Source: JBBQLG01 sp964251665 (GTDB lineage Bacteria; Bacteroidota; Bacteroidia; Cytophagales; Spirosomataceae). Taken from it: DNA of 64,000 nt. Shown in pieces: positions 36,601 through 44,989 of this stretch. The number at the start of each line of letters is the position of its first letter. Positions within the stretch are counted from its first letter, which is position 1. The translations under genes and the position numbers were made by a program. The DNA lies in assembly GCA_964251665.1 (NCBI GenBank), contig CAXUKO010000004.1, forward strand, positions 350,419 to 414,418, in the 5' to 3' direction. A model generated the notes under the pieces. The model saw nothing but the letters and a program-made list of their open reading frames with translations. It was not told where the DNA came from and did not search any database.

Positions 36601-38439
36601 GGCCTCAGTAAGCAGGTTATCCCAGCCGCGTCTTTCTACCGGCTGGGGATAGTCTCCTCAACGCCAACCCCAACCTTAACCCCAACGCCGACCCCAACGC
36701 CCCCACCGGCACAGGCATTGCTGCGGGACCCGGAAAATCCGGCCAATACCACCAACGGGCTGGACTACCAGTATTACGAAGGCAAGTGGGTTGCTATACC
36801 CGCCTTCAGTACGCTGACTCCCAAGAAGACCGGCATAATCCCCGGCCCCGACCTCTCGGTGCGCAGCCGTGATGAATTGTATGCCGTGAATTACCAGGGC
36901 TATGTCAATATTCCCGTCGATGGCATGTATACGTTTTACACTACGTCGGACGACGGCAGCCGCGTACTTATCGGCGCAACGGAGGTGGTTAATAACGATG
37001 GCCTGCACGCCACTCAGGAGCAGTCGGGCACCATCGGGCTCAAGGCGGGTAAACACGCCCTGGCTGTTCAGTTTTTGCAGGGCGGGGGCGGGCAGACCCT
37101 GACGGTTAGCTACGCCGGTCCCGGTATTATGAAGCAGGTTATTCCGGTCAGTTCGTTTTACCGCGCCACGGCAACGACCCCAACTCCACCGGTAACGACA
37201 CCCACCCCCACGCCGACACCGGCCGGTGGTACGGGCACCGGGTTGCTGGCTGACTATTTCAACAACCGCACCCTGATCGCTCCCGCGTCGGTAAACCGCA
37301 TCGATGCCACCGTTGATTTCAACTGGGGCGATGGCTCACCGGCCGGTTCCGTCCCGACCGATAATTTTTCGGTGCGCTGGACCGGGCAGGTCGAAGCCCC
37401 CGTCTCGGGCAATTACACCTTCAGCACCATCTCCGACGATGGCGTACGGCTCTGGGTGAACAATACGCTGATCATCAACAACTGGACGAGTCATGCCGCC
37501 GTAACGGACAACAGCCCGGTGGTGGTGTTGACGGCGGGTCAGAAGTACGACATCAAGATGGAGTATTTTGAAAACGGGGGCGGGGCGGTTGCCCGGCTGC
37601 TGTGGACGTATCCGGGGCAGAGTCAGCAGGCTGTGCCCAAAAGCCGCCTGTATCCCGCTACCGGAACAACTACCCCCGTTACGCCCACTCCCCCCGCTGG
37701 TACCGGTGTGTACCTGTCGGACCTGACCTGGGTCAGTGCCACCAGCGCGTTTGGTCCGGTTGAGCGTGACCATAGCACTGGTGATTCAGGGGCTGGCGAC
37801 GGCCACACCATCACGCTGAACGGGGTTACCTACGCCAAAGGGTTGGGCACTCATGCTCCCTCGGAAATTGTCTATACTCTGGGTGGGCAGTATACGCGTT
37901 TTATCACCGACATGGGCATCGATGATGAGATGAATACCAATGGCTGCGGCTCAGTGGAATTTAAGATTTACGTCGATAATGTGCTGATGTACAGCAGCGG
38001 GGTGATGACGGTCACAACGGCCACAAAATCGGTTACCTTAGATGTAACCGGTAAACAGACCCTGAAATTAGTGCTCACGACGGGGGGCGACAACTACAAC
38101 TGCGACCACGGTGACTGGGCCGGGGCGCGCCTGATCGGTACCGGCAGCGGTCGTTTGGCTGCTCCTGACGCCGATATTCAGGCCGAGGTGACGGTGCAGG
38201 TGTATCCGGTCCCCGCCCGCGACGAATTACAGATTTCCTATCCGAGCGACGTAGCTGGCGATCTGTCACTGCAATTAATCAACGCCGTTGGGCAGCCGGT
38301 TAAGCAAACAGTACAGCCACTGTCAGCGGGGCCGAACCTGATCCGGTTGCCGGTGCAGGACGTCAGCCGGGGTCTGTATATCTTAAACCTGATTCAGGGT
38401 AACCGGCGCACGACGCGGAAGGTCCTGCTCGCTGAGTAG
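33679..38439 (+). CDS. Giant T9SS-exported beta-helix protein with PA14 and NPCBM domains
   Basis: The 1586-residue product has a signal peptide (about 1-29, ending ASAQ). Domains in order are a right-handed beta-helix (about 30-590, with TYYVAANGSDSNDGRSV as the usual start and many N-V-T-L-R-N-L rungs), a carbohydrate-binding-like beta-sandwich (about 622-775), two similar PA14-like domains (about 841-990 and 1014-1166), a third divergent PA14 (about 1184-1325, GLLADYFNNRTL), an NPCBM domain (about 1343-1490, GVTYAKGLGTHAPSEIVYTL), and a type-A T9SS sorting domain (about 1504-1586, VQVYPVPARDELQISYP). Thr-Pro-rich linkers separate the PA14 domains. The architecture predicts a secreted, surface-attached polysaccharide-binding or -cleaving protein. 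The catalytic residues of the helix cannot be identified. Confidence 0.93.
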   Translation: MIHSRLTALARCGLAQLVLLGAFVPVASAQTTYYVAANGSDSNDGRSVNSPYQSLAKVNTLPLQPGDQVLFRRGDTFRGGVVVRRSGTDAQPITFDAYGAGARPIISGSTLLTNWTSLGNNRWQTTCTACAGRVTGLYRHDNALPLGRYPNGGETNKGYLTIQSHQGRAQITSQQGIPLNLNTGWNGAEVVIRATQWITDRYGLSSQSGNSLNLTSAGGGYGLQDGWGYFVQNHPAALDQEGEWAFDASSKQIQLYDASGDPNTQAITVATAERAVELVNAANVTLRNLNLTQSLGANLSVSSGSNLTFSNLDILNAGEDGVSITGSGRNVLIENSTIQYVNNNGVGIGGYQNVTFRGNTLRHVGIDAGRSKNGDGQANGLQTSVGQGMLIENNVIDSIGYNAISYTNGTTIRKNVISNFCLTKSDGGAIYVWNGNKNTLTDIHVVSNIIYNGIGAPEGTPGGGYSGANGIYFDDCTQNAEVTNNTIFNCTGLGIFLHATSNLTLTNNTSYNNGEGQLSMHDNNGNCSIRGNTIQNNVFASRLPTQFVAKFESNTNDLNQYGTFDNNFYIRPFEDVFKVRAVWAANGRTTVSDLPLAQWQSQFNQDLHTQNSPLTYPTTVLTPTGTVLRNDAFTSDSNGWGVWSPYSNGRVDRDDAGKLDGGSLRMSFPNASNQANSYMLVTAGMGSVSKGKTYQVDFDAIGTGAKRVEVFIRQQSGSYSDLAPRSILLVSAARQHYTAAFTATTDEANAILVFQVYEDGQTAWIDNLKLQGATATPNNPDDFMRLVYNATDQSTSVSMGGNWRDARNQVYAGSATLAPFSSLLLLKDNAPTAPTPTPVTLRDPENPANAVNGLDYQYYEGIWLSIPDFSKLTPAKTGTAGSVDLSVRSRDDLFGMRYQGYVNIPTDGLYTFYTASDDGSKLLIGTTEVVNNDGLHATQEQSGTIGLKAGKHALTLLYIQGGGGQVLTASYAGPGLSKQVIPAASFYRLGIVSSTPTPTLTPTPTPTPPPAQALLRDPENPANTTNGLDYQYYEGKWVAIPAFSTLTPKKTGIIPGPDLSVRSRDELYAVNYQGYVNIPVDGMYTFYTTSDDGSRVLIGATEVVNNDGLHATQEQSGTIGLKAGKHALAVQFLQGGGGQTLTVSYAGPGIMKQVIPVSSFYRATATTPTPPVTTPTPTPTPAGGTGTGLLADYFNNRTLIAPASVNRIDATVDFNWGDGSPAGSVPTDNFSVRWTGQVEAPVSGNYTFSTISDDGVRLWVNNTLIINNWTSHAAVTDNSPVVVLTAGQKYDIKMEYFENGGGAVARLLWTYPGQSQQAVPKSRLYPATGTTTPVTPTPPAGTGVYLSDLTWVSATSAFGPVERDHSTGDSGAGDGHTITLNGVTYAKGLGTHAPSEIVYTLGGQYTRFITDMGIDDEMNTNGCGSVEFKIYVDNVLMYSSGVMTVTTATKSVTLDVTGKQTLKLVLTTGGDNYNCDHGDWAGARLIGTGSGRLAAPDADIQAEVTVQVYPVPARDELQISYPSDVAGDLSLQLINAVGQPVKQTVQPLSAGPNLIRLPVQDVSRGLYILNLIQGNRRTTRKVLLAE
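36199..37166 (+). repeat. Intragenic tandem duplication of PA14 domain
   Basis: The sequences from about 36199 to 36645 and about 36721 to 37166 encode two PA14 domains with near-identical blocks at the DNA level, for example the region of NNDGLHATQEQSGTIGLKAG in both (about 36471 and 36991), with mainly synonymous differences. This indicates a fairly recent duplication or gene conversion. The third PA14 is much more divergent. Confidence 0.85.
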
Positions 38440-38486
38440 CCGCTTGATTATCATCCTATCCGGCACCCTTCCGCGCCGGGAAAACC

Positions 38487-38517
38487 AAAGGGGCGTAACC
38501 AGTTACGCCCCTTTTTT
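38487..38517 (+). terminator. Intrinsic terminator after the giant T9SS gene
   Basis: Arms at 38487-38499 and 38502-38514 form a near-perfect GC-rich stem followed by a T-run (38512-38517). The next gene starts only 15 bases after it, so it must have a promoter within or very close to the hairpin, or it depends on read-through. Confidence 0.85.
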
Positions 38518-38531
38518 CGTTATTTTGGCGT

Positions 38532-41462
38532 ATGACCCGACGATTATTACTGGCCCTGCTGCTTCCGCTTTCGGCTTTTTCCCAAACGCTGCCCGTCTTA
38601 GACCAGAACCCTGCCTCGACCCGCTGGAACCGGCTGCGCACTCCGCATTTCAACGTACTCTATACCAATGGCTTTCAGGAAACGGCCCGGCGCACCGCCC
38701 AGCGGCTGGAACAGGTGTACGCGCCTGTCAGTGCCGGACTGGGTCGGCAGCCCCGGCCGATTTCGGTAGTATTACAAAATCAGACGACGGTCAGTAACGC
38801 CTTTGTATCGCTCATACCGCGCAAAGTCGAATTCAATACCACCCCCCCGCAAAGCCCGTTTATAAACGGTACGCTCGACTGGATCGATGAGTTGTCGGTG
38901 CATGAATTCCGGCACGTGGTGCAGCGCGACAAAGCCCTGACGGGTATTTCACTGGCCGCTTTTCGGCTGCTGGGAAACACGGGCATTGCTGCCATCAGCC
39001 TGGGCATTCCCGACTGGTTCATTGAAGGCGATGCCGTAGGCACCGAAACCGTGCTGACGCGGGGCGGACGGGGCCGGATACCTGATTTTGACCTTGGTTT
39101 CCGGGCGAACCTGCTGGCCGGTCGCCGGTTCGATTACAGCAAATCCGTTGGTGGGTCATACCGCGATAACGTCCCGAATCACTACCCGCTGGGGTATCTG
39201 CTCACGACCTACGTGAAGCGGAACTATGGCGTCGATGCCTGGGGGAGTATCCTGAACCGCTACTATCGCTTCCCGTTTTACCCGTTCTCCTTTTCCAACT
39301 CGCTGAAGAAAGCGACCGGTCTGCGCGTTGAGGAACTGTACCGCCGGACAATGGACGATATCACGGAAACGTACCGGCAGCAACAGGCGAACCTGTCCGT
39401 AACGGAGGCCGCCGTCGTGGCGGGTCATCCCGAACGGCAGGGGCAACGTCTGGTTTTCACCAATTATCAGTATCCGCAATGGCTGAACGACTCAACGCTG
39501 CTGGCGGTAAAAAGCGGCCTTGGCGATATTGACCAACTGGTCAGTTTGCACCGGCCACCGCAGGATACCGCCACCTGGCTCGAAGAGCGGGTTTTTGTGC
39601 AGGGCTACGTCAATAACCCCGAAATGCTGTCGGCAGCCGGGGGAAAAGCCTGCTGGATCGAGTACGATTTTGATCCGCGCTGGGGCCAGCGTATTTACTC
39701 CGATATCCGGCTGCTCGATCTGGCATCGGGTCAACTGACCCGCCTGACCCGGCGGGGGCGCTACACGGCTGCGGCCCTCTCACCGGATGGATCGAAACTG
39801 ATTACGGTCCGTAACGACGAGAACTACCACACCCGGCTGGTCGTGCTTGATGCCAAAACCGGTGCCGAAGTAACGGTATTACCCAATCCCGACAGCCGGT
39901 TCTATAGTCAGCCACGTTGGTCAGCGGATGGGAAAACGGTGGTGACGGCGGCCTTAACGGCAACCGGCAAAACGATTGAGCAGATCAATACCCGGACCGG
40001 TGCGCGTCGGGATCTGCTGCCGGTAACCAATGAAAACCTCAGCCACGTGCAGCCCTGGGGCGATTTTGTGCTCTATAATTCGCCCCGGTCGGGCATTGAT
40101 AATGTATATGCCGTCCATACCCGGACGGGTCGTACGGTTCAGGTGACGTCGCGGGCGTTGGGGGCCTATCATGCCGCTGCATCGCCGGACGGCCGCGCGC
40201 TGGCCTTCCACGATTTTTCGGCGGATGGCTACCGGCTGGCGGTAATGCCGCTGGATACCAGCCGCTGGAAACCCGCCCGGGCCGCCGTGGCGGAGTCGGT
40301 TCGCTACTTCGGACCGTTGCTGAAGCAGGACCCCAACGCCCTGACGGTGACCACCTCCCTGCCCGATTCAGTACCTGCCATCTACCGCTCCGAACGCTTC
40401 CACCGGCTCGCGCACGCCCTGAACATCTATAGCTGGGGCCCCGTTGTTTTATCCAGTGGGCAGTCGTTGCAGGTGGGTATTGCCTCGCAGGATGTATTGA
40501 ACACCACGCAGGTGCAGGCTGGCTATGCCTTTAATCAGACCGAACAGACCGGTAATTTTTTCGCCAACCTGAGTTATCAGGGGCTTTACCCGATCATTGA
40601 TCTTGGATTCCAGAGCGGCAACCGGCGCACCTCCGGCTATATTGACCAGACGGCTCCGTTTAACGACAGTTTGGTTACTGATAACTGGCATTACAATCAG
40701 CTCACGGCTGGCCTGCGGTTGCCGCTCAACCTGACCCGGTCGCGGTATGCGCAGAGCCTGACGGCATCGGCCTATTACAGTTATCAGCAGGTTACCGGCT
40801 ATGATCTGCCGCGCCGGTTCATCAATGAAGTCGGTACCGGGCGGTCGCTCAACGTGCTCACCTACGGGTTGAGTTACGCCCGTTCGCTTAAACTGAGTCA
40901 GCGCGATGTAGCCCCGCGCTGGGGACAGGCCATCAGTACCACGCTGCGAACTACGCCCTTTGGCGGCACACTCGCGGGCTGGCAGTGGGGCACATCGGCG
41001 AGTCTGTACGTGCCGGGCCTGGCGAAGCACCATTCGCTGCGGCTGCGCGCGGCTTATCAGGAGCAGTGGGGCCGTACCGACGTGCGCAATGTGTACCAGT
41101 TCTCATCGGCAATTGCCTACCCGCGCGGGGTGTCGTATATCGCGTATGATCAGATTCGGTACGGGGCCGCCGAGTACCGGCTGCCGCTGGTTAGTCCGCA
41201 CTGGACGCTGGGCCGATTACTGTATGTTCAGCGGGTAAAATCGATGCTGTTCACCGACTACGCCAGCGGACAAAGTCGTGTGCGGCAGGGAACGGGGGTT
41301 GGTATCGTTCGGGGTGATGACTGGACGGCGGGGGCCGATCTCACGTTTGTGTTCAACTTTCTGCGGGCCCGGACGCCTTTTGAAGCGGGGTTCAGAACCA
41401 TTCGTAACCTTCGGACGGGGGAGTGGGTGGTGCAGCCGCTGGTGATTGACATCGGCTTTTGA
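38532..41462 (+). CDS. Metallopeptidase-like, beta-propeller and barrel outer-membrane protein
   Basis: The 976-residue product has a signal peptide (about 1-18). Next is a domain with a gluzincin zinc site: HEFRH (124-128) and Glu 165 in DWFIEGDAVGTE, the peptidase MA pattern. From about 300 to 620 there are WD40/TolB-like propeller repeats (ALSPDGSKLITVRNDENY, QPRWSADGKTVVTAALTA, AASPDGRALAFHDFSADGY). The last 330 residues have alternating aromatic/hydrophobic beta strands (YNQLTAGLRLPLNL, SASLYVPGLAKHHSLRLRAA) that look like an outer-membrane barrel. It is thus a plausible surface-exposed protease. It starts 15 bp after the giant gene's terminator and ends 13 bp before the convergent esterase. 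Confidence 0.85.
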   Translation: MTRRLLLALLLPLSAFSQTLPVLDQNPASTRWNRLRTPHFNVLYTNGFQETARRTAQRLEQVYAPVSAGLGRQPRPISVVLQNQTTVSNAFVSLIPRKVEFNTTPPQSPFINGTLDWIDELSVHEFRHVVQRDKALTGISLAAFRLLGNTGIAAISLGIPDWFIEGDAVGTETVLTRGGRGRIPDFDLGFRANLLAGRRFDYSKSVGGSYRDNVPNHYPLGYLLTTYVKRNYGVDAWGSILNRYYRFPFYPFSFSNSLKKATGLRVEELYRRTMDDITETYRQQQANLSVTEAAVVAGHPERQGQRLVFTNYQYPQWLNDSTLLAVKSGLGDIDQLVSLHRPPQDTATWLEERVFVQGYVNNPEMLSAAGGKACWIEYDFDPRWGQRIYSDIRLLDLASGQLTRLTRRGRYTAAALSPDGSKLITVRNDENYHTRLVVLDAKTGAEVTVLPNPDSRFYSQPRWSADGKTVVTAALTATGKTIEQINTRTGARRDLLPVTNENLSHVQPWGDFVLYNSPRSGIDNVYAVHTRTGRTVQVTSRALGAYHAAASPDGRALAFHDFSADGYRLAVMPLDTSRWKPARAAVAESVRYFGPLLKQDPNALTVTTSLPDSVPAIYRSERFHRLAHALNIYSWGPVVLSSGQSLQVGIASQDVLNTTQVQAGYAFNQTEQTGNFFANLSYQGLYPIIDLGFQSGNRRTSGYIDQTAPFNDSLVTDNWHYNQLTAGLRLPLNLTRSRYAQSLTASAYYSYQQVTGYDLPRRFINEVGTGRSLNVLTYGLSYARSLKLSQRDVAPRWGQAISTTLRTTPFGGTLAGWQWGTSASLYVPGLAKHHSLRLRAAYQEQWGRTDVRNVYQFSSAIAYPRGVSYIAYDQIRYGAAEYRLPLVSPHWTLGRLLYVQRVKSMLFTDYASGQSRVRQGTGVGIVRGDDWTAGADLTFVFNFLRARTPFEAGFRTIRNLRTGEWVVQPLVIDIGF

Positions 41463-41474
41463 GTGGGCGAACGG

Positions 41475-42347
41475 CTATTTTTCTCTGGCTGGTACTGGAT
41501 ACAGTAAGCGCAGCGCATTAAATACCGCCTGGTGCGTTACCGTGGCGTGGTCTTCCTGCGGCAGGTAATCGAACTCAATACGGACGCTTTTGCTTTTTGA
41601 ATGCCTGATTCTGTCCGCCAGTACATTCGCATCTACTTCCATAACGTGCGGGCTATCACCGGGGCCGAGGCCTTCTTTGCCAACACCAATGTAAATCGCT
41701 GTTTTGTTGGTAAATGAGGCTCGCAGCAGTGCCGATGGTAGCGTCAACAGCGATCCGTTATCCCACCATAAACTCGGGCTGACAATGATATATCTGCTAA
41801 ACAGGGTTGGGGCTTTCAACAGCACCTCGGTTGCCAAAAGACCGGCTAATGACTGGCCAATAATCGTTTTTGATGCATTTGTTCGGTATTTCCGTTCAAT
41901 GTAAGGCTGCAATTCGTTTTGCAGGAACAGGATAAATTTATCCGAATGCCCGGATGTAGCATACCGCTGTTTATCGGCCGCGATTGTAGTTTGGTACGTA
42001 AAATCCCGTTTCCGATCTACATTGGCAATGCCAACGATAATTGATTTCGGTACCCGATTAATCCACGAAAAGTTATTGTACTGATACAGCCCAACGATGT
42101 GGATAAAGTCTTCGTCGGCTGATCCATCCAGTAAATAAACAACCGGGTACGTGGTCGTATCAGTTGGGCTATACCCATCCGGGAGGTAGATATTTAAAAT
42201 CCGTTTCTCCGCGAGTACGCTAGATTGTAATTCGTCTATGACGCCAAGCACAAAGGGTTTACTGTTGCCGGTACGGCCTGGTGTAACGGGTTGACCAACA
42301 ACAATTGACCCAAAAAGGATAAAAAAAATAACGGCACAGGCTCTCAT
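41475..42347 (-). CDS. Secreted esterase (D/Fes-like alpha/beta hydrolase)
   Basis: The 290-residue product has a signal peptide (about 1-19). The alpha/beta hydrolase features are YPVVYLLDGSADEDFIHIVG, nucleophile Ser 166 in IIGQSLAGLLA, and a His in EDHATVTHQ near the C-terminus. It resembles putative esterases of the Esterase D family (feruloyl- or enterochelin-esterase-like). It is a periplasmic or secreted hydrolase of esters; the substrate is unknown. It is the last gene of a minus-strand group running from CinA, 66 bp after the GNAT gene. Confidence 0.88.
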   Translation of the reverse strand: MRACAVIFFILFGSIVVGQPVTPGRTGNSKPFVLGVIDELQSSVLAEKRILNIYLPDGYSPTDTTTYPVVYLLDGSADEDFIHIVGLYQYNNFSWINRVPKSIIVGIANVDRKRDFTYQTTIAADKQRYATSGHSDKFILFLQNELQPYIERKYRTNASKTIIGQSLAGLLATEVLLKAPTLFSRYIIVSPSLWWDNGSLLTLPSALLRASFTNKTAIYIGVGKEGLGPGDSPHVMEVDANVLADRIRHSKSKSVRIEFDYLPQEDHATVTHQAVFNALRLLYPVPAREK

Positions 42348-42413
42348 CGGGGCAGCATCTTTTAGAAGACAGCGGATTGCATCAATAGCTGTACGGTACT
42401 TCGGGGAGTATGC

Positions 42414-42866
42414 TTAACGCAGGTTTTTCTCAAAGCACACGCTGTTCTCTACACCCGCATACTGTCCGTAGTTTGGCATAATCCGGTAGCCATTCTTTTG
42501 GTAAAGGGCGATGGCTTCGGGTTGCCGCCTGCCCGTCTCCAGCACGCAGGCTGTATAGCCCAGTTCAGCGGCCCAACGCTCTAATTCGGTCAGCACACGG
42601 GTGGCAACGCCTGTCCCCCGGCTGCCGGGCGAAGTGTACATTCGCTTCACTTCCATTGTATCGGAGGCATAGGCCTTTATAGCCCCGCAGCCTACCGGTT
42701 TAGCATCTTTATAAGCGACTACGGCATGATTAATCTTGTCGATTTTATTAAACTGCGCGTAAAACGCATGATCATTTCCGTCCCGTTCGGCCAGATCAGC
42801 GTCAAGGAATCGCACGAGATCAATGAAGTCCACATTGTCTGAGTTGGTTCGGAGAAAGGTGATCAT
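42414..42866 (-). CDS. GNAT family N-acetyltransferase
   Basis: I chose the ATG at 42866 (MITFLRTNSDNVDF) over an upstream one at 42908, as the downstream one fits the family; 150 residues. The acetyl-CoA-binding motif is RMYTSPGSRGTGVATRVL, and the C-terminal ALYQKNGYRIMPNYGQY is the usual beta6/beta7 region. Such enzymes acetylate small molecules or proteins. It follows the nucleotidase gene by 48 bp, on the same strand. Confidence 0.88.
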   Translation of the reverse strand: MITFLRTNSDNVDFIDLVRFLDADLAERDGNDHAFYAQFNKIDKINHAVVAYKDAKPVGCGAIKAYASDTMEVKRMYTSPGSRGTGVATRVLTELERWAAELGYTACVLETGRRQPEAIALYQKNGYRIMPNYGQYAGVENSVCFEKNLR

Positions 42867-42914
42867 AAAACGGGTATGAATGACGGTACGCAACAGTTTG
42901 GAAATCAACGGGAA

Positions 42915-43442
42915 TCACAGCAAATAATCCGCTATGTCCTGCCAGCTTTTCACCCGGCGGTAGGCCGTTTCCTGCCGGTTGTGCAGGCCGTCGAATAAAA
43001 GCCCTTCACCCTGAAACGTTGCCAGGTTATAGGGCATATCGTCGATCAGGTAATCGGTGTTGAGGACGCTTTTGTCACCCATAAAGATGTAGTGCCGCCA
43101 GGGAATGAACGGGAAGTGCTGACCCAGCCAGTCGTGCTTTTCGCGGAGGCTGTTGGGGAACTCCATAGCCGCCGTTGCCACAAAGACGTCGTATTGCTCA
43201 TGTAATCGGGCAATCACGTCCTGCGCGCCTTCCATCACCGGAATGTCGCGGAAGAAGCCGGGTTCATACACTTTCTTGAACAGTGCCTTATGTTCCCGTT
43301 CTTCCAGCAGTTCATTAAATGTTTTCTCCTGCAGCTCTTCCAGCGTATAGCGGGGCGTTTCGCCGTTGAGGTACAACTGAACGAACTTGGCGTGGGTATC
43401 CGCCATAACGTCGTCCATATCGATGGCAATGCGTTTTTTCAT
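42915..43442 (-). CDS. 5'(3')-deoxyribonucleotidase-like HAD protein
   Basis: The 175-residue product begins with RIAIDMDDVMADTHAKFVQL, the HAD motif I DxDxV/T pattern, and has VFVATAAMEF (motif II-like) and TDYLIDDMPYNL (motif IV). This is the NT5C type of HAD phosphatase, which dephosphorylates (deoxy)nucleoside monophosphates, so it probably works in nucleotide salvage in the cytoplasm. It lies between the E2 gene and the GNAT on the same strand. Confidence 0.9.
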   Translation of the reverse strand: MKKRIAIDMDDVMADTHAKFVQLYLNGETPRYTLEELQEKTFNELLEEREHKALFKKVYEPGFFRDIPVMEGAQDVIARLHEQYDVFVATAAMEFPNSLREKHDWLGQHFPFIPWRHYIFMGDKSVLNTDYLIDDMPYNLATFQGEGLLFDGLHNRQETAYRRVKSWQDIADYLL

Positions 43443-43557
43443 TTCGTCAGATCCGCGATTTGGCGAATTAAAGAGAGTAAGGTGATTAAGCCGAAGGTCT
43501 CAGAGACCGGTAGTGATTACGATCTGCAAGCAATGTTCTGTCATCCAATCGCGTAAA

Positions 43558-44931
43558 TCACAGTGTCCGATTGATGTCGAACTGCTCTAAATAGTCAGCG
43601 ACGCGCCGGACAAATTGACCGCCCAGTGAGCCATCCACCACCCGGTGATCGTAGGAATGCGACAGAAACATGAGCTGCCGGATACCAATAAAATCGCCCT
43701 GCGGGGTTTCGATAACGGCCGGTTTTTTAACAATAGCCCCAAATGCCATAATGGCTACCTGCGGTTGCAGGATGATTGGCGTACCCATAACATTGCCAAA
43801 TGTGCCGATATTCGATACCGTGTAGGTCCCGTTTGCCAGATCGTCGCCGGTGAGTTTGTTCTCGCGGGCGCGTCTGGTCAGGTCGTTTACGCGCCGGGTT
43901 AAGCCGACTAAATTGTACTGGTCAGCATCGTGAATAACCGGAACGATCAGGTTGCCACTGGGCAACGCTACCGCCATACCGACGTTGATGTGTTTCTTGA
44001 TAAGAATGCTGTCGCCCTCCACCGAGACATTAATCATTGGAAAGTCTTTGATGGCTTTCACAATGGCTTCGATCAGAATAGGCGTGTAAGTCAGGTTTTC
44101 ACCGGTTTGCTGCTTGAAAATGTCCTTCATCTTCGTGCGCCACTGCACAATCGGGGTCAAGTCGGCCTCGACAAACGAACTGACGTGCGGGGAAATCTGC
44201 TTCGACTCTACCATCCGCTGGGCAATCAGCTTCCGCATCCGGTCCATCTGGATGATGTCAGCCTGCCCGTTCAGCGAAGGTGCCGGTTTGTGGGTCGTAC
44301 TTGGCTGTTGCACTGCCGCTGGGGGCGCAGCAGGCTGAACCGGCACGGCGACGGGCTGTTGTTTACGCCCCTCTACGTACGCCAGCATGTCTTTTTTTGT
44401 GATCCGCTGTTCGGCACCCGTACCCGGAATGCGTTCCAGTTCGGTGGGCAGAATACCTTCCTGTTTAGCGATGCTCAACACGAGGGGCGAGTAAAACCGG
44501 TTGCCATAACTCGGCCCGTCAGCCTGACCCGGGGCTGGCTTGCTGCTCATGGAGCCAATGCTGGCTTCCAGTTCAAAGGCCGAAGCCACCACTTCGTCAG
44601 GGACAGCAACGGGTGCCGATTCGGGTAGGGGGGGGATGGCAGCGGGTACCGGAAACGGTTCGGTTTCTCCACCACCCGCGTCGGCGGCTACGTCCGTTTC
44701 AATGCGGGCAATGGGTGCACCAACCGGCACAACATCGCCCTCGTTAACCAGCACTTCGGCCAGAATACCAGCATGAACGGCGGGCACTTCCGTATCTACT
44801 TTATCGGTAGCAACTTCCAGTAGTGAGTCGTCCACGTCGATACGGTCACCCGGCTTTTTGAGCCAGTTGATCACCGTACATTCCATAATGCTTTCGCCCA
44901 TTTTGGGCATAACCATATCAATGAGTGCCAT
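43558..44931 (-). CDS. 2-oxo acid dehydrogenase acyltransferase (E2)
   Basis: I chose the ATG at 44931 (MALIDMVMPKMGESI), giving 457 residues. The N-terminal lipoyl domain has the lipoylated Lys 44 in VATDKVDTE. A Pro/Ala-rich linker, a peripheral-subunit-binding domain (YSPLVLSIAKQEGILPTELE) and a catalytic acyltransferase domain follow, with DHRVVDG and the active-site His at the end. It is the E2 component of a pyruvate or branched-chain 2-oxo acid dehydrogenase complex in the cytoplasm. No E1 or E3 gene is adjacent, so those must be elsewhere. Confidence 0.94.
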   Translation of the reverse strand: MALIDMVMPKMGESIMECTVINWLKKPGDRIDVDDSLLEVATDKVDTEVPAVHAGILAEVLVNEGDVVPVGAPIARIETDVAADAGGGETEPFPVPAAIPPLPESAPVAVPDEVVASAFELEASIGSMSSKPAPGQADGPSYGNRFYSPLVLSIAKQEGILPTELERIPGTGAEQRITKKDMLAYVEGRKQQPVAVPVQPAAPPAAVQQPSTTHKPAPSLNGQADIIQMDRMRKLIAQRMVESKQISPHVSSFVEADLTPIVQWRTKMKDIFKQQTGENLTYTPILIEAIVKAIKDFPMINVSVEGDSILIKKHINVGMAVALPSGNLIVPVIHDADQYNLVGLTRRVNDLTRRARENKLTGDDLANGTYTVSNIGTFGNVMGTPIILQPQVAIMAFGAIVKKPAVIETPQGDFIGIRQLMFLSHSYDHRVVDGSLGGQFVRRVADYLEQFDINRTL

Positions 44932-44989
44932 TCGTTTAATTTGTGGTTTGTCATTTATGGGTTCATGGCTTTTAACCACAAACCGCAAA

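Noticed and set aside
43493..43505. 13-base palindrome between the nucleotidase and E2 genes
   Set aside because: It is too short to interpret as a terminator or operator without further evidence.
44940..44982. Inverted repeat of about 9 bp between E2 and CinA genes
   Set aside because: The arms are short and sit inside simple repeated words; function cannot be argued.
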